From Bactericera cockerelli (taxonomy: Eukaryota > Arthropoda > Insecta > Hemiptera > Triozidae), in assembly GCA_024516035.1 (NCBI GenBank), contig CM044959.1, positions 30,056,189 through 30,120,188 of the forward strand: a stretch of DNA of 64,000 nt, written 5' to 3'. Each line of letters opens with the position of its first letter. Within the stretch, counting starts at the first letter, position 1. Below are positions 12,776-24,582 of the stretch, piece after piece. Under the pieces are notes generated by a model. That model worked only from the letters and a program-made list of their open reading frames with translations. It was not told the origin of the DNA and did not search any database. A program made the translations under genes and the position numbers.

Positions 12776-13793
12776 GGGAATTAAATATGACATAGACTAA
12801 AGTGAAGTAAAAATAATGTGTATTTGTAAATCAGCCAACAGTAACCTAGGCCCCTATCATTGAAAGTGAAAGATTTACCATCCAGAGAAGTCAGCTCGGA
12901 CGCTACTTTAATACTTTTCTATATTTCTGCTCAACTGAACTGGAACCAAAACCTCGGAACTCAGTTTCGGTAATATCCATTGTATTACATATTACTTTAC
13001 CTTTCCGAATAAATCTCATACTCATTTGATTTTGAAAATTACGGGAACTTCTATGTACAAGTACATGGTATGTTGTATTTTAGTTTTCTTCTTCATACTC
13101 AAAACACGTCGTTTAACTCTCGGAGGAAATTGAAATTACAATAGATGAATTTACACTGCTTTAAACATGGCTGTAGAAACTCAGTGATGTACTGATGTGA
13201 TGTACTGATGTGTTAAAAATCCAGAATATTTCGTTGGTGAGTTTTAAGATGTTGCATTTCCTGTACACATATTCATAGAATGCTTGTCCATATGGAGTAG
13301 TTCAGGTTTGCTGCCCAGCATAATTTTATAGATACAGAATATGGTTTCAAATTTACCTGATGCATATACAACTTGAAAATGAAAAGCTTTAGTGTTATAT
13401 TTGTTTACAAAGTTCAAAGTAACGTCTTATGTGAATGATTTATTACTAATTTTTTACTCGACTGTGCAAGAAAAAACTTGTTCCACAAGTTTCGGGTACG
13501 ATTTTCGGCGGGGTCGAAGAATTCAGCAAATTACTTGGATGAAGAAAAAAAATGAGTATCTGCTTAATGTAAGCAGCGACCAGTGGCGGAATTATAGGCA
13601 AAAATAAGATATTAGGATATTAAAAGATATGGAGAAGTCCTATAATTCTGCGCTACCCACTAAAAATTGTGATATAATAACAAAAAGAAACACATTTTAA
13701 TAAAAAAAAAAACATGCCTGGATGACTGTTTCTACTTGAACCCATTGTACCTACACCCTAAAGACTCTCCTCTAGCCAGTGTGTATAGGATTT
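12776..13793. other. Intergenic, nothing recognised
   Basis: AT-rich DNA with no supported gene or defined repeat. A frame at 13392-13607 is not recognised. Confidence 0.4.
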
Positions 13794-14112
13794 ACAGTGC
13801 CTCATCTTACATTTCGACAGTGGTTGCATCCTGCACCAGAACTACTACAGTGCCTCATCTTACACTTCGACACTGGTTGCATCCTGCACCAGAACTACTA
13901 CTGTGCCTCATCTTACACTTCCACACTGGTTGCATCCTGCACCAGAACTACTACAGTGCCTCATCTTACCTTCGACACTGGTTGCATCCTACATCAGAAC
14001 TACTACAGTGCCTCATCTTACACTTCGACACTGGTTGCATCCTGCACCACAACTACTACAGTGCCTCATCTTACGCTTCGACACTGGTTGCATCCTGCAC
14101 CAGAACTACTAT
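13794..14112. repeat. 53-bp minisatellite, six copies
   Basis: Units starting ACAGTGCCTCATCTTAC recur at 13794, 13847, 13900, 13953, 14005 and 14058; one unit is a base shorter. Variation between copies is low, implying recent expansion. Because 53 is not a multiple of three, one frame passes through three different peptide phases, and several overlapping frames on the + strand stay open. No gene is inferred. Confidence 0.85.
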
Positions 14113-14565
14113 AATTGCAACTGCTTCATTGGTGAGCGCAAACAAAGAATGGAATAGGAAACTCTATCCATCTCCGTTGCAGCCCGACACACATCCATCA
14201 GCCGGACAACTGGTTCACACAGAATCAGCGGGAGAAGAGTCCTAGGGCATCGGAACTGTAAAATGAGATCTCGGCCTTATAGGTGCTTGAGGTACATGTT
14301 GGGTTTATACTTGTAGAGGTGTCTGTAGTGTGTAGCTGCATCATCAGTTACTGGTGCTGGTGGTTGAAAGTCAACTGCCTTATAACTAAATAAGGCTATC
14401 ATCATAGGGTGGCGTCATCGTGAACGATGGTAGCCAAACAGTGGAGGAATGACTCAGCACTTCTAGCACTGTCTTATTTATTTTTATTTATTTATTTATT
14501 TATCTACACTTTATTTATTTTTACAAAACAATCATCAACAAAGAATTAATAACAATAATTTAAAA
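14113..14565. other. Intergenic with short simple repeat
   Basis: Contains a TTTATTTA-rich stretch near 14468-14520 and otherwise nothing I recognise. Confidence 0.4.
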
Positions 14566-15186
14566 AAATCTGGTGTAAACATCACACGACTTTCCTTATC
14601 TCCCAAGCAGGAGTCGAATTCCGCCACTGGTGACTGAACGGTAACAGATAACTAAAAATCAATGCCAAATTCGTGATCAGCACTTCAAAATCATTTAATT
14701 TGATATGTCACAACCCCCATCTAGGATGAATAATAAAAAAGTTAGTCCAATCGGGTCCCCCTACAATACCGGTAAATTGGGGCCGGTTTCCAAAAAGTTA
14801 AAGATATCAAAAAAATGATCAGAGTGAACCCCTATTATTTTTTTAATCTGAGAAAATGTTGTTCTCGAACTTTTTTTGTATCTTTAACCAATTCAAAGAA
14901 GCGGTGCTTGCGGCCAATATTTGCGGCCCTGTGGCCGCAGAATGCGGCCGATTTCAACCAAAAGTTTCATGGTTCGTCTGGTGTATAAAATTAATTACCA
15001 TACCAAATTTCAAGTCTCTAGCTCTTACCGTTCCTGTTCACACACACACAGACAGACGCACGGACCAATGGCTGAAAACCACTTTTTTGGTATCCTGAGG
15101 CTATGATTCGTCCAGAAATGTGAAAAGCTGGGTAGGTCAAATTTTCGACGAATACAATACTTTCCTTATTATAGGATAAGGAAAGT
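14566..15186 (-). mobile_element. Unclassified ~620-bp repeat, terminal 28-nt palindrome
   Basis: The same family is present in the other orientation at 52222-52768 and in part at 57624-57900. Shared landmarks are a segment like AAATCTGGTGTAAACATCAC at one end, a CACAACCCCCATCTAGGATG block, a CTCTAGCTCTTACCGTTC block, and the palindrome ACTTTCCTTAT...ATAAGGAAAGT at the other end (15159-15186). No protein is coded. It is an interspersed non-coding element of unknown class. Confidence 0.6.
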
Positions 15187-16409
15187 AAAAAAGTATGTAC
15201 AAAGAAAAAAATAATAATAAAGATCAATATTAATTTTTAATTACAATTGTTTTGTCTTTACAAGGAGGCTAATTAAATAATTGACAAGGGCCCCCAGAAC
15301 CAATCCAAAGTTGGTCTACTCCCTGTTTATAGTCCCCCAGTCAGACTGCTAGTCTACTCCCTGTTTATAGTCCCCCAGCCAGAAGGGTATGGAAAATTAA
15401 TTCAAGAAAAGATTTGAGAACGTTAAACTTTGTTTCGTTTTATTTTAGCTAAAATATTTCACTGTCCCACTAGATACGAGTATATAACAAACTAGATTTC
15501 TAACGACTATGGTACTGATGAAGAAGTTTGCGGAGGACGAAGTGATGAAACTGATTAATAAATAAATAAACATTTCATGGAAAAATCTCAATGGTTCAAA
15601 TTCAAAATAACACTAGATTCTAGAGACTCTGAAATTTATTGACAATCACGATCAAATAGGATGGACATCATTTCTGTGACCACCAATCACTTTTGTGACT
15701 TATGGCCCCACCAGAAACAAATTATGTATATAAATCAATTTACGTTTTATATATTTTTTAAATCTAATCTTGGGTGCATTTTTACCTTTTAATTATATAA
15801 TTATGTTGTTAGATTTTTGAATAAATGATGAAAAAAACCCATGACTTGGTTAGTTGTCTAACTCCAGGCTCCCGCAATACCTTGCATCCAAAGCGAGAAA
15901 CTTGTACTATCTACTTGTAGCTGTTAGATTATTTGTTATTGCGAATATAAATTTATGCCAAGGCACACAAGATCATGAGTACTGTACTAAACTTTAGTTT
16001 GGCTAAGGTAGGAAGGAAGACATCATCGAAGCCTTGTCCTAGTGCAGGTGCCTGCATGGCCTTGTTTCGATCTCCATATTTGCCAAGACAAGTTAGCACG
16101 AGGAAGGGAATAACATCCGACACTCGAACACGTGAACAATTTGCAAATAAATCGGTATCTGTGCAATTTGGGGTCCACCTTGGGACCCACTCTAGCTCTG
16201 CTGTTTAGTCATTTGTTTACTTCCCATATATTTCTGTTGAATATCGGGAAGCATCGAAAAAAATATCTCAATTATCGTGTTGCAAATTATTCTGTATCAC
16301 AGGTTATCTCTGTGCCCATTTCCTAATAATAATAACATTCTTTAGAGGAAGGTAACCACCAGGCGAGGTTAATGCTCAAAGCATTTTTTACCACTTAACC
16401 CTCTCGAAG
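15187..16409. other. Intergenic with a 38-bp tandem duplication
   Basis: GTCTACTCCCTGTTTATAGT recurs at 15314 and 15352. Otherwise no supported gene; the frame at 15975-16208 is not recognised. Confidence 0.4.
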
Positions 16410-16550
16410 TCTTGACATTAAGTGTGGTCACAAACTCAAATTAATGAGGAAAAATCTAGACACTGGGTGAGATTCGAACCAACGGATCCCTACGCTACCT
16501 GGATTACCAGACTAGAGCGTTAACCACTTGACTACCAGTGCACCTGATGT
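16410..16550 (-). mobile_element. tRNA-derived SINE head
   Basis: On the minus strand the sequence reads TGGTAGTCAAGTGGTTAACG and later GTTGGTTCGAATCTC, resembling pol III A and B boxes of a tRNA-like head. It lacks a clean acceptor stem and is repeat-derived rather than a functional tRNA. Confidence 0.5.
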
Positions 16551-18495
16551 ACCTCGTGAAAAAGAATGAGTCGTCAGTACATAATCGGTATTTCTTCCTC
16601 ACAAGCTATAATATATGATTGGACTTGACACATCCAAAGTTCAGAGTAGAAAATTTTCGACTTAACGACCAGTGGCGTCACATTACCAGTGTATAAAGAA
16701 TATGGTGTATCACAATTTTAAATTTGAAGGAGGCCTTTTATTTCAACACAAAGAAGTCCTATACTCTGACTTATAGAATTTTTTCAAGATACTAATATCT
16801 ACTTCTTTTCGGAGTACTTTCTTGGACTCAGGTCACCCACATGACTAAAAAAAGATCATCAGTAAAAATAGAATTAAAAGAAGTCTCATAATTTGTGTTG
16901 GAACACACCCAAGAATATGTACTCGTACTGCTGAGAGGTTGTTTCTCTGCCCGCGGCATTTCCTACACTTCTAGTGTTGTAATAATTGGGACCCAACTTT
17001 CCTTGAAGACTTGAAAAAGTTAAAAAGGATGAGGGGTTGGAAAAACATGAACCTGCTTTGTGTGAAACCGAGAGATTTTGGTTTGGTACTTTCATTTTAC
17101 TCATCTGAAAGAAGGTGACATTAAATACAACACTTGGATTTTTTTTTTCCGTTTCATAAAAACAGAAGTTCATGTATTTGCTAGGTACTCCTTAATTCGA
17201 ATAGAAATTTGTTTCCCTACATAACCTAAGGGACCACAAGAAAAATCCGCGAATTGCCTAAGTAAGACAAAAATTCCTCATCAATTTGCATCATTGAATT
17301 GAGTATCTTCGTACCTACGTCAAACTAACTGGTGCTCAAGATGAATAGCGTGATAGATTTTACGTCAATCGTCGGTTAGCTCTGTGAAAAAAAATTGAAG
17401 CTAATAAAATGGGTCGTAGAATAAGGCTATCGGGAGTACGTCGGTGTTCATCCATCCACTCGTTTGTTCCATGGAATTATCTTGACTGTTAGGAAACTGA
17501 AAAACAGCCAATTGCCAGCGTAGCCCACATGTTGTGTTGTGACGTGCACACGTATTCGGGAGAAATTGACATAGGTCCGGGTCTATACAGGCACGAGGCG
17601 TCCACCTATTTATGTAGTTACTGTACATCTAGCCTTATCTATACTGATGAGAGTGGGAGAGGAAGAGAGGAGGCATTGGCAGGGCCGTAAGCAATGTGTG
17701 TCTCCATACTTATAGTAAGAAAAGAAAAAAAAGAACCGCTAGTGCGATGTTGATGAATTTAAAATGGGACCATCTATAGTTAACAAAATTTCATCGAAAT
17801 CCGTTCAGTAGTTTCCGAGAATTGCGCGTTACAAGGAATACATAAAACCAAAGTTGCTCAGGAGGTTATGAAACGTCCAGAAATATGAAGAAAAAATTGA
17901 AATCAGAGCAAAAAAATATTATTTTTACTAAAACGAACACAATACTTCCGATTTCTAATATTAGACATTTATCGGAAGTAAAATTTCGCGTATGAAGTAC
18001 ATGATTATGGAGCCATGAAAATTTGTCAAGACGAACAAGTACATGTAGTATGGTATTCTGTACATTAAATTGTGAAGCACTTTTTATCTAACGTAGAAAA
18101 TTGTCAAAATTCCAACGCTGCCCACACAATATTGTGTAATTTTTATTTTCAGAATTTTATTGTACATGCCCTGTGTGATATTCGTAGTGGGTTTATCATT
18201 ATGTATATATTGTATATGCAGTATACGGTATACTGTATGAACTGTGTTTATCAAATTAATTTTCACTACACCCCAGTTTTTTTCTTACTTATTTAAAAAA
18301 AAAAAATACATATGATTGAATGTGTTGTGTTTCTGTGACACAAAGTTAGACATGAACAAGTGTCACTTGTGAGGCTCTAATAAAAGAGAAGTATATTTTA
18401 TTAAAATTTACAGATCGAATAAAATTTGGAAGTCAATTCTTCTGATGACAATGCTCCCAACACGCTGGCAGCATTAAGTTGTTCAAAATTTTGCT
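16551..18495. other. Intergenic, nothing recognised
   Basis: No supported gene. Near 17784 the sequence TTTCATCGAAATCCGTTCAG resembles a motif common in insect interspersed repeats. Frames at 16886-17173 and 17401-17628 have no recognisable domain. Confidence 0.4.
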
Positions 18496-18507
18496 TTCCT
18501 TTCGCCT

Positions 18508-18509
<2 letters not shown>

Positions 18510-18542
<33 letters not shown>

Positions 18543-18792
18543 AAGTGGGGTTTAACGTCGCTTTCAACTGCCATGGTCATATCACGACGGGGGTTTTACC
18601 CTCCATTCGCAGGAAACTCACAAACCTGCTACTCACATTGACCTCACCCAGCCTGAGTGGGGCCGGGAAAAGCCAGCGTCACGAGAATTAGAATTTGAAT
18701 GGTCACCCATCCAAGTCTTAACCTCGCTGGATGTCGCTTAACTTCGGTGTTCTGAAGGGAACCGGTGTATTCAACATGCCATCGACGCTGGC
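18510..18792 (-). mobile_element. Full-length 5S-rRNA-headed SINE
   Basis: On the minus strand the element has three parts: a 5S-rRNA-like head, a central core, and a poly(A) tail (T-run at 18510-18541). The 14-bp target duplication TTCCTTTCGCCTTA flanks it at 18496-18509 and 18793-18806. The head contains the 5S-style internal promoter region, read in minus orientation as CGAAGTTAAGCGACATCCAG and GACTTGGATGGGTGACC. Its outer ends GCCAGCGTC and GACGCTGGC are exactly complementary, matching 5S helix I. Near identity with the copy at 54785 suggests recent mobility. Transposition would need a LINE-encoded reverse transcriptase. Confidence 0.88.
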
Positions 18793-18806
18793 TTCCTTTC
18801 GCCTTA

Positions 18807-19250
18807 CATTAGCACTCTGGATGGAGAGCTACCAGTGCTCTCGAAACTTCTAATTAGGGCGTGATCATTTACTCAAGTACCAATAGAGGTACTTTTGACA
18901 TCTGGAGTGCTTGATTTACTTCTCCCTCAATGGATAATGTGGATATACATAACAAATGTTGTCTTGTTTTGCTTCTTTGAGTGGAGCGACAGTGACACTT
19001 AAGAAAAGAATCATTACAACTTGTGGTATTGATTAATGTGAAATGTAAAGAAACCCGGAGCCGGACGGTCTGCTCAAACTTGAACTGATAACGAGTAAAT
19101 TGTTCTGGAGAAGACGAAATTGATGTGAACTTGCAAACGCGAAGGACATTGAATCTTGCTGTCGGTCTAACTAAACTTGTGTAAGTACTTTATGTTAGCG
19201 CTGCTCAACCTTTACAACTTAGACTTTACTAGAATCTGATGTGAATTGCA
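18807..19250. other. Intergenic, nothing recognised
   Basis: No gene or defined repeat seen. Confidence 0.4.
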
Positions 19251-19261
19251 TTTAAACTTGC

Positions 19262-19375
19262 GATTTGAGATCCAACTTGTAACCTGGAGGTCGGTGGTTC
19301 AAGTCCCGGTTTCTGCGTAGATTTAGTAAAGCGAGTTTGAGATCTCATGAATATGATTAACACAAATACTTTTTT
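19262..19375 (+). mobile_element. tRNA-derived SINE fragment (CCTCAGTAGCTT family)
   Basis: Contains ACTTGTAACCTGGAGGTCGG, GGTTCAAGTCCCGG and GATTTAGTAAAGCGAGTTTG, the right half of the tRNA-like head and body shared with copies at 19800, 35222, 43472 and 48810. The first part of the head is missing. Confidence 0.6.
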
Positions 19376-19450
19376 TTATATTATTATTAAAAATACAGTT
19401 TAGGGTTACTAAGATTAACTAGTCAAGTGAAAACTCAATATTTTCCTACA

Positions 19451-19640
19451 AGGGTTGGGTGGAAGAAATTGCCGCAGGCAATAATCCCGCCCTTTATGTA
19501 GGACATTAGCTTCATTATCTTTTTTGTTCTTTTTTCAATCTATTTATTTTTTCTTTATAATTTCTGTATATATTTTTGCCTTACCTAATAAAGCATACTA
19601 TAACAATAATAATACCTTTACTTATTAGAGAAAAATGATA
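19451..19640 (+). mobile_element. LINE 3' end with conserved stem-loop
   Basis: A ~56-nt module starting AGGGTTGGGTGGAAGA holds the hairpin ATTGCC-GCA-GGCAAT, then CCCGCCCTTTA. It is followed by T-rich sequence, AATAAAG and an AATAATAATA tail. Two minus-strand copies occur at 20919-20975 and 21611-21667, so it is the 3' terminus of an interspersed non-LTR-type element. The coding part is absent. Confidence 0.55.
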
Positions 19641-19799
19641 TTGGTTATCTTGGCAACCCCAATCCAAAGGTTACTCAAAGAGTTAAAGAGTTTTGTGCGC
19701 TCTTGAAAAGTTTGCTGAGAAATGGCCCCTGGAAGAACAACCTCACACAAGTTTGAGGTGAAGATTTTTTTTTTCTATGAAGAATATTTGTGTTTATCA

Positions 19800-19925
19800 T
19801 CTACGTATGATATCACAACTACTCAAAGTCGTTTTACTAAATCTGCGCTAAAACCGGAACTTGAACCACCGACCTCCAGATTACAAGTGTTCCGCCTTAC
19901 CGATTAAGCTACTGAGGTCGGTGAG
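19800..19925 (-). mobile_element. tRNA-derived SINE (CCTCAGTAGCTT family)
   Basis: On the minus strand: CCGACCTCAGTAGCTTAATC (A-box region), ACTTGTAATCTGGAGGTCGG, GGTTCAAGTTCCGG (B box), then TTTAGTAAAACGACTTTGAG. It faces the fragment at 19262-19375. Confidence 0.65.
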
Positions 19926-20011
19926 GTGAAGAAAATGTTATGTGTATTATTATTTTACACTTTATTAGATATAAAACAAATAAAAAATGGAAACAATATA
20001 TACAAATTATA

Positions 20012-20875
20012 CAGGGTGGGGCAAAAGTCTGGAAACCCCTGAATAACTTTCGAATGCCTTCTTCGGTAAACTTAAAATTTTGTACGGTAAACTGGGCTAA
20101 TAAGACCTTCTTTTAGAGTTGGGTCGATTTTTGTTACCAGCCCCCATGTCGGGGCCAGGGGGGCCAACTTCATTTTTTTAAATACGAACCCCCACCTTGT
20201 GATACATTTTTGGAAAGATCTTCAAATAAGAAATACATTGGTGCAAATTTTATTTTTTTAATATTAATTGTTTGCAAATGGCGTCCAACTTTGTGTATGC
20301 AGTAAAGTCTGGAAACCCCTGAATATCTTTCGAAAGGACTTTCTCAGTAAATTTAAATTGTGTACGGTAATCCTTGGTAATTAGACCTTATATTAGAATT
20401 GGACCGATTTTTTTTTTCTGGCCCCCATGTCGGGGCCAGGGAGGTCAACTTCATTTTTTTAAATACGAAACCCCACCTTGCGATACATTTTTGGAAAGGT
20501 CTAATTACCCCGACTTACCGTGCACAATTTTAAATTAACTGAGAAAGCCCTTTCAAAAGATATTCAGGGGTTTCCAGACTTTACTGCATACACAAAGTTG
20601 GACGCCATTTGCAAACAGTTTAATATTTGAAAAATAAAATTTGCACCAATGTATTTCTTATTTCAAGACCTTTCCAAAAATGTATCGCAAGGTGGGGGTT
20701 CCTATTTAAAAAAATGAAGTTGGCCCCCCTGGCCCCGACATGGGGGCCGGTAACAAAAATCGACCCGACTCTTAAAGAAGGTCTTATTAGCCCGGTTTAC
20801 CTTACAAAATTTTAATTTTACCGAAGAAGCCATTCGAAAGTTATTCAGGGGTTTCCAGACTTTTGCCCCACCCTG
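20012..20875. mobile_element. Foldback (long-TIR) element, 864 bp
   Basis: The element sits between TA dinucleotides (20010-20011 and 20876-20877). Its two halves are inverted copies over nearly their full length, from CAGGGTGGGGCAAAAGTCTG to its complement at the right end. Each half also contains two direct subunits: GTCTGGAAACCCCTGAAT occurs at about 20027 and again at 20307, with a GGCCCCCATGTCGGGGCCAG-like block in each. The whole is therefore a nested palindrome that could fold into one long hairpin. It has no transposase. TA duplication fits a Tc1/mariner-type source. It is inserted in the 3' tail of a minus-strand LINE relic (19930-20975). Confidence 0.8.
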
Positions 20876-20918
20876 TATAATAAACATGAAAAAGAATAGA
20901 AAAATATATAAAAACATT

Positions 20919-20975
20919 ATGTCCTAACTAAAGGGCGGGGTTATTCCCTATGGCAATCTCTTCCACCCAACCCTT
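20919..20975 (-). mobile_element. LINE 3' stem-loop module
   Basis: Minus-strand copy of the module at 19451, with ACTAAAGGGCGGGGTTATT and GGCAATCTCTTCCACCCAAC in + orientation. Its downstream tail continues left and is interrupted by the foldback element. Confidence 0.55.
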
Positions 20976-21435
20976 TGTTATATAAATATTAATACAAAAT
21001 TAATCGCATTGAACTAATCAATGTACCGGTATGATTGCATATGAGACAGAAGAGGACTGAGAGGTTGAGAAGTGCCTTCAAGTTGTGGCCACAGCTGACT
21101 ACTTCACACTTCCTCAACTCGAGAGAAGAAGTGAAGGGAAGCCTCTTGACTTCAAGGTGAAGCGTAGTCACCCAGAAATTCAGTGAGCTATACAAACACA
21201 AATCTACATGAATATACCTACCTCATTTCTGCATTAATGATACAACCATTTAACTGACGAGGATGAATTACTGATCTATATGCAGGACATGCGATTTGTG
21301 CAATTATATGCATAATTATTGTATTCTGCTTATATTACTGCACAATGGTTTGCAATTAACAACAGTTTGAATGCCACCGCTGCGCTGCAGGCGCTATTCA
21401 GTTCATTCTGGTTTTCTAGACAAAGCATACTTTTT
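20976..21435. other. Intergenic, nothing recognised
   Basis: The minus frame 20989-21201 has no recognisable domain. No other feature seen. Confidence 0.4.
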
Positions 21436-21463
21436 ACTTTCCTTATCCTATAATAAGGAAAGT
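21436..21463. repeat. Solo 28-nt palindrome of the ~620-bp repeat family
   Basis: ACTTTCCTTATCCTATAATAAGGAAAGT in halves: ACTTTCCTTAT then ATAAGGAAAGT around a short centre. It is the same palindrome as at 15159 and 57624, here without the rest of the repeat. Confidence 0.55.
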
Positions 21464-21539
21464 ATTTAGCTTTTCTGTTCAGAAGAGTAGTAGCGGTATT
21501 ATTATTTATTAACAGGACATAATTCTATTAATGATGAAA

Positions 21540-21667
21540 ATTAAATACATAATGGGCAACACTAGAAACAAGAAAAAGATAAACAATATAGATACAATGT
21601 ATACCTACAGATGTCCTAACTAAAGGCCCGGGTTATTGCCTTCGGCAATCTCTTCCACCCAACCCTT
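21540..21667 (-). mobile_element. LINE 3' end with stem-loop module
   Basis: Third copy of the module (hairpin ATTGCC-TTC-GGCAAT at about 21634-21648), followed on the minus strand by a T-rich tail as at 19451. Confidence 0.55.
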
Positions 21668-23600
21668 ATAGTGAACTTGCTGTCCTAGCCTACTTCGAGA
21701 GCGTACAGAACGATTTGCTATCATAAAGTCTCTCTTGTTTCTTGTTTTTTCGCCTTGAATCTCCCAATGGAAGAGTTGCAGGGTTCAATCACCCCGCGTG
21801 TCAGAAAGTGTGCAAAGTACTGAGTAACAACAACAGCATTGATAATAATACTCATCAGCTGTTTCATCTCTTTCCAGTACTCAGCTGTATTGTATACCAG
21901 CGGTCCTCAAACTGTGGCCTGCCGTGAAACGGTCAATACAATGGTACGAACTTACGAAGAAAGTACCAGTGAAATTTTTATCAATTCCTCACTTGTAATT
22001 AACAAGGAGGTATCGAATTTGTTATTAACAAAAAGGTAGAAGGAACGTAAAGAAGTGGTTAAAGTTTAAAATTCATCAATCTAATCCTGAACTGTTCCGG
22101 CTGATTCTCATACACAAAAAAGCAGACGTTCATTAGAGCTTTGATTTCTATCTAGTGTATTGGCATTTATTTTCATGATCACAAATGAAAAAATAATAAT
22201 TAGTCAAAATATTCTTATTCACTGTTATCACTAAAACCAAAAAATAGCTTTTTTAAGCTCATTGATTGACCATCAAGATCTAGACTGGATGAGGTTATAG
22301 TTGGTAGCGGGTGCGATTCTCAGTGAGTGAAGGCCCCTTACTGAATAGTTAATACGTTGATCTTAAAACCTAATCTGAAACCTGCTAAATTTGGACAATT
22401 TGTTCACAGTTCAGAACTTCAGACTAGAAATATCGTCTATTCGTCAGTCAGAGGATACGATGATAAAGTATCTAACATGGTTTGCAAACCTCTGAGTGAT
22501 ACGGCATATGTGGAAAATAAAATATAAATGTATGTTCATTGTACTTAGCTTATCTTTCTCTCTCTCTCTCTTCACATAAACGAGATTATGAAAGATTGCA
22601 AGTATTATGGTATGATTATTATTGCGTCCATAGCTTCGTTATTTTCCACTTCCACCTTATTCTAGATCTTTTTATCCGTGAGCTGTCTCTCTGTGTATAA
22701 TTGTATATACGTACTATAAACTTATGCATTGGACGTCAATGAGGTCTGATATTCTGTTGGGGGCACCGAGAGGTATAGGAGGTGTTCAAACAGAAGTCGA
22801 AAAGAGATCTCTTCGAGTTGAGTTTTGACTGAAGATAATGTTGGCGAAAGTTGGAAAAGGGGTGGGGAAAGATGCCTGATGTAGGGATTTCTTTTCTTGT
22901 CGTCTATGCGTAGAAAGCAAAAAGGCATATCACCCTTTAAAATATCCAGCCGTACAGTGGCCGAGGAAAAACATCATGGTTGAAGAACTTTGAATTTCTT
23001 TAGTAGATCTCTGAGACACACTCAGTCGTTGTGAAATGCCATGAAGATCACTAGTATCCCGTTTCTATTACCGATGATGATTGATGATGATGATGATGAC
23101 CCCGTTGACACCCTTGAGAGTAGGGGCTTTCTTTGTAAGCCAAGGAATTGTGAGTTCTGGACCATTGATGTTCCTCCTTTGTGATGTCTTGTCTCATTGT
23201 TTGTGTTTAAATTACAGTTCCATGTGGTTGATTGTTTATTTATTTGATTGATTGTTTGTTTGTTTTTTTATTTTTTTATATATATTTTTTTGTATTTTTG
23301 TATTATTATTATTATTATTTTGATGATGATGATGATGATTACCAGACATAATATGAATGAACTAAATGTTAACCTTCAAGTCATTCTTGAGTATGACTTC
23401 CAAATTTGTTGGATTTGCTAAAATTAGACGTATGTATGCCTTGGGAGGCAATGTGAAATGGAAGATACTACTCTGCTGTTTCTCTGGCTTTCCTCCTGGT
23501 ACTGTTTCCGATGACAACAAGAAAAACGCATTCAGTTTATTGAATAAAAAATCCTCTATATTTGTTCACTTATTTATTTTATTTTTGTTTGGAAAACTAC
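21668..23600. other. Intergenic with simple repeats
   Basis: Holds TC-rich (22557-22572), ATG-repeat (23069-23098, 23320-23338) and TTA-repeat (23300-23320) tracts. No supported gene; the frames at 22722-22928 and 23366-23623 are not recognised. Confidence 0.4.
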
Positions 23601-23604
23601 AATA

Positions 23605-23770
23605 TTATCTCCCGGTAGCTTAGCATTCCAGGCGTCACGGTGTCATTCTGCTAATCCGTAGTTTACAACCTAGCCAGGACCTGGTAAAGTATCCTCCCAT
23701 TTGAAAATTTGAACACATAACAATACGTCTTGGGCTTACTGCTGGAATAATGGGACTCATCTATCTGAGT
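23605..23770 (+). mobile_element. tRNA-derived SINE (CTGCTGGAATAATGGGACT family)
   Basis: A tRNA-like head (CCCGGTAGCTTAGCATTCC) is followed by a body with CACATAACAATACGTCTTGG and CTTACTGCTGGAATAATGGG. The same body occurs on the minus strand at 51530-51755, 55733-55870 and 61540-61720, and as a tail at 40295-40350. Confidence 0.6.
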
Positions 23771-24582
23771 GAGCCAGTGTGAATGAGGCATCGTTTTGTC
23801 TGAACATCAACTTAACCCTGTAAGTTAAGCGACTACCTTGTTAACTTCTCGCATAACATTGATGCGAGCAAGTTCACAAACCACAATTACCTACTTCTTG
23901 TGGCCTGATGATACTTTGCATAGTAGTTAATGAGATTGAAGATTGTCTATTTGAATATTTATAAACCCAACAGTTGCGAAGTTCGGTAAATGTTTGGTTT
24001 TTTTTTTTAAGTTCCAGCTCCTGTTATACACAAATACACAAATTTAGTCTAATGCTAATGAGCTGGATCGTCTATTTAAATAAACATAGGAACACCATAT
24101 TTTGCATGATAGTTGTGTCGGGCTTGTAGTTTGTGTTTAAAGTCGACTATTTAAAAAGGTCAGTTTGATCACTTATTAATCCAATTTACACCTACGCTAT
24201 TCAAATAGGTTAGATGGTTAGATATTTTACAAATAGTCGATCTCTGTTTCCCCTGAGGCGTTTCTGGAACATCCTCAATTCGTGGGCGCCACATGTTATT
24301 TTCTGACTCATTAAGTTTCTTGAGATATCAAGGTACAAGATGAAGCAACAGTCATTTCAAAATCAAATTCAATGTTTAGTGTTAACCTCTTCATTCAACA
24401 TGAACCAATGTGTGTAATAATTTGATACGGTCAGGAATATTACTGAGCGTGATAAAACATTAATTTGCTGATAATGTGTCTGTCTCTAATGTTTCTCAAG
24501 TTGTACCTTGCTTGTAAAGATTTTTTCCTGGCTTCTGTGTGCCATGAAGATTTAGATTTCGAATTCGAAACACTCCGATATA
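23771..24582. other. Intergenic, nothing recognised
   Basis: No supported gene. Confidence 0.35.

Noticed and set aside
13736..14245. Long + strand frames of 84-169 codons
   Set aside because: They are different phases of the same 53-bp tandem repeat, with no domain.
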